Positions 1-11,964 of a stretch of 64,000 nucleotides of DNA are shown in pieces (positions within the stretch are counted from its first letter, which is position 1; every line of letters starts with the position of its first letter). The position numbers were made by a program, and so were the translations under genes. The notes beneath the pieces are model-generated. The model was not told the DNA's origin. It ran no database searches and saw only the letters and a list, made by a program, of their open reading frames with translations. Source of the stretch: Halictus rubicundus (lineage: Eukaryota; Arthropoda; Insecta; Hymenoptera; Halictidae); NCBI RefSeq assembly GCF_050948215.1, contig NC_135151.1:20210720-20274719 (forward strand). Reading direction: 5' to 3'.

Positions 1-256
1 CGCACGGAAAAACCGAATATTAACGGGCACGAGCCTGTCGAATTGAACGCGGAAAGGGTACCACACGACCGAAAACCAAAACACAACCTCCGCGAAAGGA
101 GACACAGGGTAAACACCAGCGTTTGTTTACTTTGCCGAGGCTCGGCTCTGCCTCGGCTCTATTCGACGTGTTTGCGCGGACAGTTCGCTGTTGGCCTGTC
201 AGAACCGAGGAAAAATCACGAGAAACCATGGGAGCGTAACTGGCGTGTCTGCTCAC

Positions 257-329
257 CGAGAAATCCAGCGGAGGACGCCATGGCGACGACGGTGGTCAGC
301 AACACCAGGATCGTAAGCCTCACAGCCAT
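257..329 (-). CDS. First coding exon (signal peptide) of a secreted protein; gene continues off the left edge
   Basis: Reading the minus strand from 329, an ATG in a good context (aacgATGG) opens MAVRLTILVLLTTVVAMASS followed by AGFLG: a short basic start, a hydrophobic core and small residues suited to signal peptidase cleavage. A consensus donor (GTGAGC) follows directly at 256-251, giving a phase 1 boundary. No acceptor or further coding exon is visible in the remaining 250 bases, so the rest lies to the left of the window. The mature protein is unknown. The phase 1 intron right after the signal peptide is the arrangement seen in genes A, B and D of the nearby DUF4773 cluster, but that alone does not make this a family member. 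The exon call is inference from sequence features. Confidence 0.55.
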
Positions 330-2852
330 CGTTTCCTTCTCCTCGTGAGATCGTCTCGGACGTGGTTATTATTCCTCTTTGACGGCGTTCGTTTTCGTGG
401 AGGTGCTCGGCGGCGACCGATTCGACGAAACGCGGGACCGCTGAAGTCACCGCGACAGAACTGTCAAAAGGATACACACGTTCCTGAGGCTGGAGATCCT
501 GCCCAGCAAGGAAGAAGCTTAAATCTGGGCACAAAGCCGGGCGCGGGTCTCGGATCGGCGATCGGTCGGCAGTCGGCACGAAAACTGGCGACAGGATTGG
601 CCACGGCGACGATGAGGTGCCACGCCATTGGCCGAGGTGCGGAGGTAACAACGGGCAAGGAACCTCATCTGGGTGACCGGGTGACCTCCTTCGGCAACCT
701 GGTACCAAGAGAGGACTTACGCCACCGTCCCATCTGTGGTGTCGGGCCTCCGCTGAAAAAATCAGCAGCCTGCGTTCTTCTTTTTCGTAGCGAACGATGG
801 CGGCCGCCCGTTTACAGCTCGACGGGAAAACCATTTTCTTTTCCCTCGATTTCCTCGCGGACAATTTGCAACGAGTCCCTCGCCACAAACGTGCGAGTAA
901 AAGTGAATATTTTTGAATCTTGAATCAACTCGAATTTCAAGTTGATCATTCCGAAAAATCGGGACACACCGGAAATCCACGTTAGACGCATATGTACCGA
1001 CCAGCTCGAAGCTCTCCTTTTCGAGGCGCGGTATGTCGTGCTTATGGCGCGTAATTACAATAATACGCGCGCCAGAAATCGATGCCCGACGATGATTAGA
1101 CACCGTCGTAGCGTGAAACCGTTTCCTCGTTTCCACAGTTTCCTGGCCATTATATTTTCACCGCCGTTATCCGGCCGAGCGTGTGCTCGAACAGCTTCGC
1201 TTTTTCCAGATCGATCTTGACACTGGCATGAAAACGTCCAACGAAAGGAGAAGGAGTGTATGCTCGGTTGGACGAAGAAAATCGGTTATGGTTACGCTTG
1301 GACACTCCGGAGTCCTAATTACTCCGACGCGGTCGGCGTCGTCGTGTTAACCATGATGGACAATGGAATTCCATGGAAAACACAGAATGACGTATGAAAC
1401 CCCTCGATCGAAAGATTTCGAAATTGATTCACGTCCAAAATAAATTTCTATATGAAACAATGGTTACACGATACAATGAAATTAAACTTTTCCGGTTCAA
1501 CACCTAGACGAAAGCTGAATTATAAGAATGGGGGGACGTTGTTATATTTAGACCGTGGATGTTTATGCAAAATAAAAATTGTCTGTATTCGTTTCAGGCT
1601 ACGGTAACACGAACATACATTCTTGTCTTAATAATTGTAATCAGCTGGGAATAATACAATAATATATATTTAAACTCTGTAAATGACTTCTTAAGAAGAT
1701 TTGAAGGGAAACTACATTTTCTTACGACTTGAAAAATTTTTATTCTGAAGATCCGCAGTCTATTAACAATAAACACGTATCGAACTGTTTTATTACAACA
1801 GTTTGATGACGACAGTTATTATATTTCAATATAAAAGACTGTAAGGAATGCGCATCTGAATTAATTATATGGAGGTTTCAGTGCACTGTAAGAATGGAGG
1901 ACATTCGTACAATTTATTGTGAACAAATAATAAAAGCTGCTCGGTTTAGTCATATACGAGGACAAAAAATGTTCGTCATACACGAGCACAATTATGTTCA
2001 GTTGAAAATAATTGTGTCGACCACCCGGGAGAAAGGTGATCTCATTAGAAAAAATATTTTCTCAAGAGCTGTAAACAGTTGTTCTTTGTTCAGTTCGTTC
2101 TTGTAGATTGTAAATGAAAAAGATGGAATTGGAGGAGAAATTATCGATGCGGTTCCGTAAAAACTCGTTCCCTCTTATCCTGACCCACTTCTCCGTTTAT
2201 TTACCTGGTCCCGGCGAGCGACGGTTTAGAATCCCGAAGAGCGTGTTGCCGGAAAATACATATTGGTAGAACAGAACGGACGGTCGTCGACAATAATTGT
2301 CCGGCGTAGCGGAGCCCTTCGACGTTCGAATTCCATTGTAGAATCTCTACGCAGTGGGACAAGTGTTGACCAAGGCAAACCACTCCTGACCACTACTTTC
2401 TTCGACCCACTAACCGGAGAAAGACCCCTCCTCGATTACCAAAACACCGTTCCTCCTGGAGATGCCAAGGATCTTATCTCTCCTGTACAAATATCTGTCG
2501 CGCCGATTAGCCGAGAGTCGATCCTATTATTAATGACACGTCGATTAGTCTCTCGGAGCATGTTTGGAGACAACATCTTGCGGTGGTTGCAATGGCAGAC
2601 AGAAGAAAGACTAAAATTGGAATTTCTGCATACGAGTACAATCAATAATAATTCCTGCCACACTACACGACATCAAATTTCAGTTTCTTTACTTGTTTTA
2701 TTGTTTTCAATATTTTTTATCAATTTTCCATTCCTTGTTGTAATTTTCTCGCTTCCATTATTTTATTAGATGTGCAGATATTTATTAGAAATTCGTTGCA
2801 GTATTAAAATGAAATTTAATAGGAGTGATACTATTAAAAACTGTTATACTAT
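330..2852. other. Non-coding: 5' region of the minus-strand gene, then AT-rich intergenic DNA
   Basis: The first 600 bases or so (330-900) are GC-richer and are presumably the 5' UTR and promoter of the minus-strand gene at 257-329. Overlapping open frames on both strands there look like GC-driven chance. From about 1370 on the sequence is AT-rich. A 168-codon open frame at 2263-2769 has no recognisable domain, start context or splice partner. No gene is supported. Confidence 0.4.
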
Positions 2853-3048
2853 TTAACAATACGTTTGCGGGACTCGTCAAAATGACGGGTTCTAATATTT
2901 TTCATTTACAATGATTATGATTCAAAAGATACATCAACGAGGAATTATTCAACAAATTTAGTTCTTTGGGTACATGTTGTTAAAGAGATGGCTAAAAATT
3001 AAGTAATGTAAAATAGTCACTTTTAGTGCTCCGTAAACCTAATGTTAA
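2853..3048. mobile_element. TTAA-flanked MITE, copy 1 (196 bp)
   Basis: The copy begins TTAACAATACGTTTGCGG and ends CCGTAAACCTAATGTTAA, imperfect inverted termini with TTAA at both ends. It shares the internal motif GTCAAAATGACGGGTTCTAAT and the end AGTGCTCCGTAAACCT with the copy at 44517-44741. TTAA flanks suggest mobilisation by a piggyBac-type transposase, which is inference; there is no coding sequence. Confidence 0.65.
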
Positions 3049-3634
3049 ACTTTCTTTTTTCGCCATTGTAGTTCGACCGTTGCGTACGGAACCAACGACC
3101 AGTTTGAAGGTCGGTGAAATGTCTCGGCGCTGCGTTAATTGTAACGTGTAAAAGCGAACTGCACGTTCGATGAATGAAGAATTTCCGTCTCGCTCATTAC
3201 GGATGCACCGCGCGGACACCTTTCTTTCGTTATAATTTATAGCGGTAGAAATTGCTTGGCTCGGAGCGGGGACTGATGATTAGGCTATTGGGGTTTGTGT
3301 GCTGTGCTGGGGCGTGTGCAAATTTGTGTACATAGAATCCACGCGTTTGTTCGCAGCTAAAAATACGTTACGAAGCGAGGAACAATGTGCGGACGCAATA
3401 AACGCAACTCAATTAACTTTTACCCATGCTCGTTACCGAGATGCTACTTGCTTGGAGGATATGGTTCGCGCAACGTGAAATTAGTCTCTAAATTTGACCT
3501 GTTTCCTATAATGAGCTATTAACTGTTAGGGAGATCAAATCTAATTGTAGCTTATATTACGGTCTATCGCTTTAATTACTAGACGGAAACAGGATTGATA
3601 GATTGACCAGTGTTAACACTTTGTCTACCGGAAT

Positions 3635-3856
3635 CCTATTAATAATATTTGTAGTAGTTGTGCTGTACCAAAAGGAAACTTCCAAATTTTCTGTTAATAA
3701 GATTTTCAATAGTTGCACTGTACCAAAAGGAAGTTTATAAATTTCCTATTAATAAGATTTTCAGTAGTTGTACTGTACCAAAAGGAAGCTTAGCAATTTC
3801 CTATTAATAAGATTTTCAGTATTTGTACTGTACCAAAAGCAAGCTTAGAAATTTTC
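3635..3856. repeat. Tandem repeat, four copies of a ~55 bp unit
   Basis: Four imperfect units start near 3635, 3691, 3745 and 3800. Each carries CCTATTAATAAGATTTTCAG followed by TTGTACTGTACCAAAAGGAA and AATTTTC. Units 3 and 4 are closest to each other. It is non-coding. Confidence 0.85.
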
Positions 3857-5329
3857 TTTTACATTATAATCTCAAACGAAATTCTTCCATGATGTTACTA
3901 GAGATGTCTTGTTGGTTCACAATTGACGTTGCTGTTGCTGTTGAAGGATTCATAAAAAAGTCCTTAGCCATGGACTATGGGCTTTTAAAAATTATGAAAT
4001 AATCGCCGGTATCTAATGTGTTAACGTCAGCTTACACTGGTCCACAAAACTGAAATTACTTCTTCCTTCTTCCTCTAGAACAATTCTATACACTCTCCCG
4101 AACACAATAGTATATTTTTGGGTCATTATGAGGCGCTTTTAACGCTAGATTAAGCTTTTAACAGCTAGAATACTAGAAGAATATTTTACATTAGTTTATG
4201 AAAAATAACAAGAATGTATTTACTTAGATTTATGGCAAGCTTATCTTCACAATCTTCATAATCGCAAATTTGACAAGGAACTCTTCAAAATGGCGGGTCC
4301 AGTAGTGCCAATTTTCTTGGACATTTACATCACGCGATAGAGCGTGAGTAATTTTTAACCTACGCTCGTTAATACTTTTTTTTTTGTACAGAATGTCAAG
4401 GTGTATCAACTGGTGCAATAAAAAAGATATGCTGCTATTTAAACAAAAAAATATTGATGAGTTTTATTCGTCCACTATGTGTCCACCTCAAAACAAAACC
4501 TTCAACACCCAAATGTGCCTCTCCTGAAATCATTCAATTCGGTATAAAATATTATTCGCTACAAATAATAGGTCACGTGAGTCGTAACATTTAATAAATT
4601 ACGTGTATGGTTACAGAAGATTACAAAAGTGTCTTATGAAACTTTGTCCATCATTCAAGAAAATATGTGAAACAAGTCGACGATTTTTCCTTCTCAATGA
4701 AATTACCACCTTTAAATTTAGTGTTTAGAAATTTAATGTCGAAGTACTTTCTGGGTCCACTGTATGTCTGCACGGATCAACTACGCAATTATAAAATCCT
4801 AAGCACTCGACCCTGCTCTTTCCGTTACGAAGTCCGAGATTCCTTCTCGGCAAACAAATGATCGCGAACATGTGAACGGTCGTGTAAGTAGTACGAATAG
4901 AAAATCGGTCCATCGAAACTTCTAGTTGAACGCGAACGTCGAGTTAACTCCGGTTAAGAGAACAGGAACCTCGAACGCGCACGCTTTTTGCAGCATCCAT
5001 GCTTTTTAGCTGGCATCGAGTTTAGCTAATAACTCAACCGAATCTCTCTTCCTCGATAACGAAGCTTTTGTTTTTATTTCCGTTCCTGAAATTGCATCAC
5101 GCGGAGAGCGTGCGATCAAATAATTAGCATTCGCTCGCGAGGATGAACCGACAGATCATCAAGATTCCCTGACCGGATCTTGCCGATCCGAATGTTATGG
5201 TCGAGCGTTGAGTCATCTTTGCAACGCTCGAGCGTAAATCGACCATGGAGGACCCAAGGCTGACATCGGCACCGGTTCAACGGGCGACGAAAACGCCGCT
5301 TCCTGGCAACTTTCGTCGTCGGGACGACA
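3857..5329. other. Intergenic, no gene seen
   Basis: AT-rich sequence with only short, non-overlapping open frames. GC content rises after about 4920, approaching the candidate 5' exons upstream of gene A. No RNA gene or repeat was recognised. Confidence 0.4.
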
Positions 5330-5632
5330 GCTTTGGAGTCTGGATCACCTGGGGGATCTCAGCTGGTGGGGAATCGTCGTCTCATTTACCTAGACTGTAT
5401 TAGAATGCTTAATAATCGGAACGTCGAGCGAGGTAGGTGGTGGTGGCTTGACCGACTTTTAAAGAAACCTTTGGGGGGAGTTGGGCGGCAACTTCAGTTA
5501 GACATTGGCCTCCGTAAGACGAAGAGTCGGAAAAAAGAGCGGAAGGGTGCGACGAGGAGAGACGTTTTTTTCCGAAGGATCGCCCGGCTATCGATCACAT
5601 TTTTACCTTGGATTTCGTCCGTCAACGCACAG
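5330..5632 (+). other. Candidate 5' non-coding exon ending in a consensus donor
   Basis: The stretch ends GTCAACGCACAG|GTAAGTCC, a very strong 5' splice site at 5632/5633 on the plus strand, preceded by GC-richer sequence. It may be an alternative first exon of gene A downstream. An open frame runs through it, ending in a hydrophobic stretch (ITFLPWISSVNAQ), so a coding exon is also possible. Transcript data would be needed to assign it. Confidence 0.25.
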
Positions 5633-6129
5633 GTAAGTCCCCGTCGTTTCTCTGAACAAACCCGAAGAACCTCTTCTCTTTGCGGACACTTTCCTTCGTG
5701 GCCACTGACGCAATCTTTCCATCAGCTTCCGGGGGCATCGTAAACGCTTGTTATCTCCGCGCCGGGTACTTGAATCGAAACGATTCACAAACATCAGCGT
5801 TCTCTAGACGACGAGAGAGAAAAAGAGACATCAATGAAAACCAGTTTTTTTTTCCCTTGATGTTATCAGCATGAGACAGGTAGATTAAACATACCGTGGC
5901 CGTGCCGTGAACCGTTTCCCCGCGTTCCAACCGTACAATCACGGCCGCGAAGACAATGGGAAGCATGTGCGTCCGCAAACGTGCTTCCTTTAATCGAGTC
6001 ACCGAAGTGCCCAGCTGAACGGCGCGCAACTCGTCTTTGACCGTGACCGGGATTTAGGTCAACCGGTCGCCGACTGACGGAGGAGCTTCCAGACCTCGTG
6101 CGAGCCGGCGCGGCGGCTCGGCGCTGAAT

Positions 6130-6411
6130 TCTCGGCAGAAAAGCGTTCCTCCCGCGTGCACTCTCTGCTCGAAATGATTGCTCTCTGCGCGAACAAACGA
6201 CCGAGCTTCACCCTTCGCGATACGTTATCGTTAACGAGCGTAACACGCGGTCGTATTGTTCGCACCGTTTTGCCGCATCCGCTGTTTCCGTGTGACACGC
6301 TTCGCGGTTCCGTTAGCTTTCCTGTCAAGCAATTTCTGAGTGGCTCTTCTTCTCTCGCGCCGGAAAAGAATCTCGTCGCAGTCCCGCGACGCTAGTGCTC
6401 TCAAGCCGAAG
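6130..6411 (+). other. Candidate 5' UTR exon of gene A
   Basis: GC-rich sequence ends at CTCAAGCCGAAG|GTAAGT (donor at 6411/6412). The next strong acceptor, TCCGTTGCAG at 7215-7224, lies 14 bases before the gene A start codon. Together they suggest a 5' UTR intron of about 0.8 kb. The 5' end of the exon cannot be placed from sequence. Confidence 0.35.
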
Positions 6412-7237
6412 GTAAGTCGCTGCAAAAGAACACCCGAATGTTTAATATATTGTATTGTATTCTATTGTAAATTTTAAAGGTATTGTACCGCTTCCGTGAC
6501 ACCTGTCCTCTTGGACCCTTCAGTTAACACCTTACCTTAGCCGTTGAACACCCTACACACTTCTTACCGATCACTCGACTGCAAATATTTCCCTCTCACC
6601 GGCTCTGTTTCCGCTTAACCAGCTGTTTCGACCTCTTTGAAGAATGTGTACCTAAATTGAGTCGTAAAAATGAACCTGTTTCGACGAGTGTACTCGTCGT
6701 AACACAAAATATTGCCATTTCTTCGTGACGTGTGTACCCGTCAAAAACAGCTAACTGGTTAACGACGGTCAGATCATACTAGGCTGGCCAGACGCTGAAG
6801 GTGTATAAACACTAGATACAGAAACAGGGTAACCACATTCTGTCGGCAGATTTAACAAACTAACTGGCTACCGGTCGGTAAGCGTCGGGGACAAAAAGCC
6901 GATTAGGCTAGCGGTCGGTAAAGTGTTAAGACGCTGTACGAGAGACAGTATTTCCGAATACGATGGAACAGCGTCTTAATATTTTCAGTGTCCCGGATGG
7001 AACTCGTTTACACTTTGCACAACAATGCGCCGCGATGCAACGAAAGCGGGACCTAACGCGTCCTTTATTGAAACCTTATTTATTAAATACAGAAAATCGT
7101 GGAACGTTGATTGCACGGTCGCTTGACTTATGCGAGCCCGCCACGGGAACGACGGGCGCACGTGTCTTCGCATATAGGGCGACCGTGGGAGACACTGATC
7201 GCATTCTTGATCTTTCCGTTGCAGAGGAAGCAAGAAG

Positions 7238-10200
7238 ATGCGGATGTCGGTGGTCGTCGAGTTGCTGTTGATTCTGCTGTTGATCGCGTTCGCAGCTTAC
7301 GGCAGAGTTATCGGTAATGATACTATGCGCTCCTTGTATTTGTTTTTGTCAAGTTCCCCGCTGAAAGGGAAGCAACGGTAATTAGTATGTTAGCATATCA
7401 GAGCTGAATGCTCACTGTCGATGACACACTGCGGAAGAGGGTTTATTCACGCTTCGTTTACCGAAGAGTCGATTTACCTGTGCAACGTGTAATCCACTTT
7501 CACGTGTTTTGTTACGTAGAACAGTAAATATTACTTGCAATTATCCAATTTCTACTTAGCCGGGTTTCGATGCAATCGTTTGACCTTGGATTTGACCTTT
7601 TCTCGATTATTTTCTTCTTCTTCTTGGTCATTGGAAAATTAATCGAACTTGCAATAAAACTATCCGAACAATTTGGAATTACTGATTTTCAGTAACTATA
7701 TTTGTCATATTATTTTTAGTCGCGGCAGATTTGCGAAATTTTCTGCATTTATTGCAAAATGCGGATATTATTTCGTTTCTCGATCGTTTTAATCAGTCAG
7801 ACGCGGTACAACGGCATTTTTAAATTAGGCACGAGCGCATAAAACTATAGTTTGTGCGCCTATAGCGTTAAGAGGTGTACATAATAGCAAAGCTGGAATG
7901 TTTTTATAGATCTGAACCAGACCGAGCAACGAGCCATCAGCGACAATAGTTCGAAGCAGAGCAACGCGGGCGTATCGACGCTGTCGTTGAAACAAGCGAC
8001 CGATAATGTCAACAGATACTGCACTTGCAACGAGAACATATGCAACTGTTGCCGGGACTTCCATATACCGTTGGTGCAACTGCAGGGACCAGGTAATTAC
8101 TTCGTGATTTGATTACAGATAATAGAACGCGGACATAATAGAAAGTATAACAGCTCAGATAACGATGTAACGCGTCCGCGGCACGTTATACTTGTTTCTT
8201 CAACTGTGCCCGCGGAAGAGATAATTACGTGACATGGATTCTTGAATTTTAGGATGCGCGTCCTTGCAGTACCTCCAAGGAGACAACTTGGCGGTTCAGC
8301 TCAGCTTCGGTGACAACATCTTGACCAGCACTATCGTCAACGGTAAATATTTTCGTTTCTTCTGCCCTGATAAATCTCCATCTTTGGAGGACAAAGAACT
8401 GTTTCAGTTTCATCGATTAATTAAAAATCATTTTTATGCGATATGAAATTTATGTTAACTAATTTCGAGACACAGGAGCTGCGTAGACGTTTATTTCTTT
8501 TTTCAATGAGCAGATTAACCCTTAGCACTCGAAATTGCTGTATCATTATTCAAAATATTTTTTACATCATTAAATTTGTTTGTATAGAATAAATTACTAA
8601 ACATTTCATTACTCTACGAGTAAATTGCACTATTTTCGTATGTACAATATGAAAAACTATATATAAAAGGGAAATATTCTAGGTCGGAAGAAATGTTTCG
8701 TTTTAGAGTTAAAATGGCTTCGAGTGCAAAGGGTTAATAACAGAAAAAGTGTGCTTCGGGTTTGAAATATCGGCAACTCCTTCCGGGTCTTTTGCTGTAT
8801 CATTATTTAGAACCTTCGCCGGGTTTGCGAAAGGAGCTAATCATCCGAAAAGTGTGTTAATTGTTAAGTGGTTCTTTCGACTCCTCTCTTCCCCCCCCCC
8901 CCGGAATTTGAGAAACTCGTTTCGACTTTCACCGATCCCTCGTGCACAAAGGCAAACGGTGGATTTTGTCGGTCAGGGGTTCGCGGTTCCGAAAAAAATT
9001 CATTTCTCTCCGGTGTATGAGCGTCGGGCGCTTGGGCGTCGCGTCGTGTCAGAGCGAAGTTATTCATAACGCATAGGTGTCGCCTGGCCGATCAACGTGC
9101 CCGGATCGACCGCGCGCCAAGGTGAAAGTTTCGCATACATTAAATGATCGCACAAAGGAATGCGTTTTCTAAAAGGTTAGATCTGTCCAACTAATAATAA
9201 CGGCGCCGGCCTGATTTTCAGGAAAGAGCCCGCGACCGGTGTGCGTCCCGTTACCCGGAGGATTCACCAAATTCTGCGGCCGGATCTACTCGATCCAACG
9301 CGAAGCCAAGAACCACTTCAAAGCCTGTCTCGGGTTGGAGCTTCAATCGGCGACGGAACTGGAAGCGAGTCTGCGTGTCAGCTGCTTCAGGTAATCAAAT
9401 TTATTTTTTCCAACTCGTCCAGGTCAACGGAAAGCCTGAAAAATTTTTTACAATTGAGGGAGACATAGAATATGGCAGAAACCTTGAACCGAAATGAACC
9501 TTGGTCGTTTTTAGACCAAGACAGATATTTTAATCCAATGTCCCAAGTATCAAGATAAAACAACACCATACACAGGCTGTCCCAAAAATGTTGCACTTGA
9601 GAGGGGTGATTCCTGAGGTCATTTGAAGTCACTTTTTCCTTTGCGGAAATGTTCTCCGCGGCTTCGTTGAGGAGTTATTAGCCGAAAAACACGGACCAAT
9701 CAGGGAACAGGTACCGCTGAGCGTGGCGTTGGCATTGGCCGAGCCGGAATCCGCCCGTTGTAGCCGCGCCCTGATTGGTCCGTGTGTTTTTGTTCACAAC
9801 TCGTCAACAAAGCCGCGGAGGGAATTTTCTCAAAGGAAAAAGTGTCTTCGAATAACCTCAGGAAGGAAATCAATTAACCTAAGTAAAGATAGCATATCTT
9901 GAAGACTACTATTGCAATGCTTCATTGAAGAAACTGTTCCTCCTTATAGATTTGGCCCTGATGGCCTCAAGCTACGCCCGGCAGAGCCCCTGCCAGTGGT
10001 GGAAACAGACACGCCGGAAGAGGACGACGACGACGACATCTTCGGTCTGGGTTCCGACGACGACGACGAAGAGGACGACGAAGATGACGATGCCGACAAC
10101 CCTTCGGAGATTTCTCCGTTGACCAACTCCGTACCGGATTCGTCGGCCGAGGACGAGGACGACGACGACGACGACGACGTTCTTGGATTCGGAGCTTTAC

Positions 10201-11051
10201 TGGACATCATAACCGGGGACGATGAAACCGCCACGAAGAAACCGAAGGTCACCACACCCGCGCCTCTTCTTGAATTCACGATTCCGCTTCTGACAAAGCC
10301 TACGGCCGCGGCGCCCTTGAATACCGAGCCCCTAATCGCCGGGGACAGCGCAGAGGTCACTAACGACGAAGAGAACGAGTACATTCCAGTTCAGAGTATT
10401 CAGCCGGAGGACAACGTCGCGGAGGATTCGGATGAGTTCTCCGTCACCGAACCGGTCTACGAGTTCGCGGACACTGTCACCGAGTCGTCGAACAAAGTGG
10501 TGGCGTACGCGAAGCCAGGAAAACTCCCCACGAAGAAGGTGGTGTTGCAAGTCAACAAGGTGCCTAGTCTGACCAGCGCGAGCATCAACGCGATCGAAAC
10601 CGAGACGGATCAGAAGAAGAAGCCTGCGAAGAAACCGGTTAAAGGAGACAACGAAGACGACGACGACGATGACGATGATATCTTAGACGACGACGACGAC
10701 GACGACGACGAAGAGGCAGAATTGCTGAGCGGCGATGACGACGAAAAAGACACCGAGGAGGAAGACGAGTACGAGGACGAGAAAGAAGTGACGGAACAGG
10801 AGAATGCCGAAGAGGATGACGAGAAAGCTGAAGATCTAGAGGACCTGGACGACGATGACGACGAGGCGGAGGACGCTGTGATCAGTGCGCTGGTCTACGA
10901 CGAGAAGGACAATGCGAAGAAGAGAAAAGTGAAGAAGAATCACGAAAGCTCCGAAGCGGACGACGACGATTACGAGCTCGGCCTCAGCGGACTTCTGGCG
11001 AGGAGCAGGCATTCGCGAAGCGGTCGTCGAAGCAAAGTCATCAGGCCTTGA
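7238..11051 (+). CDS. Gene A: secreted DUF4773-family protein with a very long acidic C-terminal tail (539 aa)
   Basis: Exons 7238-7313, 7910-8092, 8253-8342, 9222-9390 and 9950-11051 join in frame across GT-AG introns (phases 1, 1, 1, 2) to 540 codons including the stop. Residues 1-22 form a signal peptide (basic start, then LLLILLLIAFAAYG). The core holds CTCNENICNCC (C63, C65, C70, C72, C73), a Cys at 88 opening a beta-rich block (LAVQLSFGDNILTSTIVNG), then PRPVCVPLPGG and further cysteines (KFCG, KACLGLEL, VSCF). I recognise this pattern as DUF4773, a family of unknown function in insects. From about residue 190 to the end the protein is low complexity, with many Asp/Glu runs, Lys-rich spacers near 240 and 380, and a basic end (SRHSRSGRRSK). 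A secreted acidic protein might bind cations or matrix; that is inference. The first of four tandem paralogs. Confidence 0.85.
9573..9870. mobile_element. CCAAT-containing palindromic MITE, copy 1, in intron 4 of gene A
   Basis: The copy begins CAGGCTGTCCCAAAAATG. Its core is a long imperfect palindrome, with ACGGACCAATCAG on one arm and CTGATTGGTCCGT on the other, and arms containing CTTTTTCCTTTGCGGAAA and its complement. It shares this core with 36180-36511. The right terminus is not clear, so the copy looks truncated. It lies wholly in the intron between 9390 and 9950. Confidence 0.7.
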
Positions 11052-11450
11052 GCTGACGACCGTTCTCGCGCCAGTCATTCGATAATCGGGACTATAGATC
11101 TATAGAGATCCGTCGATTAGACAGGATTCTCGTCACGGAGAAATTTTGTCCAAACGGATCACTGTTGGCTAGATTAAGGAATATTCGAGACTGATGAATT
11201 CTTTCTATTTGTTTTTTGTTTGGTAAACGATTATCGACGAACACGAAAGGAACGTTGAAAATATCGATACGAAGACGGGAATCGAACATAATCAGACGAG
11301 TCGCGAACGGCGTCCGCGACCCCAGCCATATCGGATTACTCGATTAGTATAATATTATATTATTTAAGACATGCACGTATTTATATGTACTTATTTAATT
11401 AATTTATTGAATTTGTAATTAATTTATTGAAATTGTAATTAAACGAATCG

Positions 11451-11456
11451 AATAAA
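11451..11456 (+). promoter_or_regulatory. Polyadenylation signal of gene A
   Basis: AATAAA about 400 bases after the gene A stop codon, in AT-rich 3' sequence and about 510 bases before the gene B start codon. Confidence 0.5.
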
Positions 11457-11964
11457 TGTGTACTTTTACAGAGTCCAGTTTTCTTCAACTGTAAATATGA
11501 ACCCTTGTAATCATAGTTAGTCTGACAGACAGACAACAAAATATCTTATTGCCGTTCGAGAGAAAATGGAAATTGAACGGAAACTGTTCTGAGGTGCCCG
11601 GCTGTTCAATAAAATAATTAGTGTTAAATACTTTTACAATACTTGCTGTGAAATAGTTTTTGGAGCTGTACTCCAAAGAATTTTCTATTTATAGTGAAGC
11701 AGTTGCTTGACTAGTCCCAGCACGAGGATAACGTCTTCGGAATCCAAAAAAGAAGAAGGAAAATGGAGGACAGAAACACAAAAAAAAAACATTAACACAT
11801 ACACACTCTCGCCTGTCCCTTCGAGTCCCCCAAGCTCGCTTTCTATCGAAAGTTTATGTATAATTAATGCGGGTCGGGACATCGTGGAGTGGTCGTGCGT
11901 ATCACAGCCTAATTTCAGTCTACGACCAGAACCGATCGGCATCGGACCTTTCTCTTCGGGGACC

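Noticed and set aside
253..923. Long overlapping open frames on both strands at the left edge
   Set aside because: Explained by GC-rich 5' sequence; only the short signal-peptide exon in a different frame has coding logic.
2263..2769. 168-codon plus-strand open frame
   Set aside because: No ATG start context, no domain, competing frames on the minus strand over the same bases, ends in AT-rich low complexity.
6963..7271. 102-codon open frame just before gene A
   Set aside because: It overlaps the gene A 5' UTR intron and start exon in another frame, with no domain.
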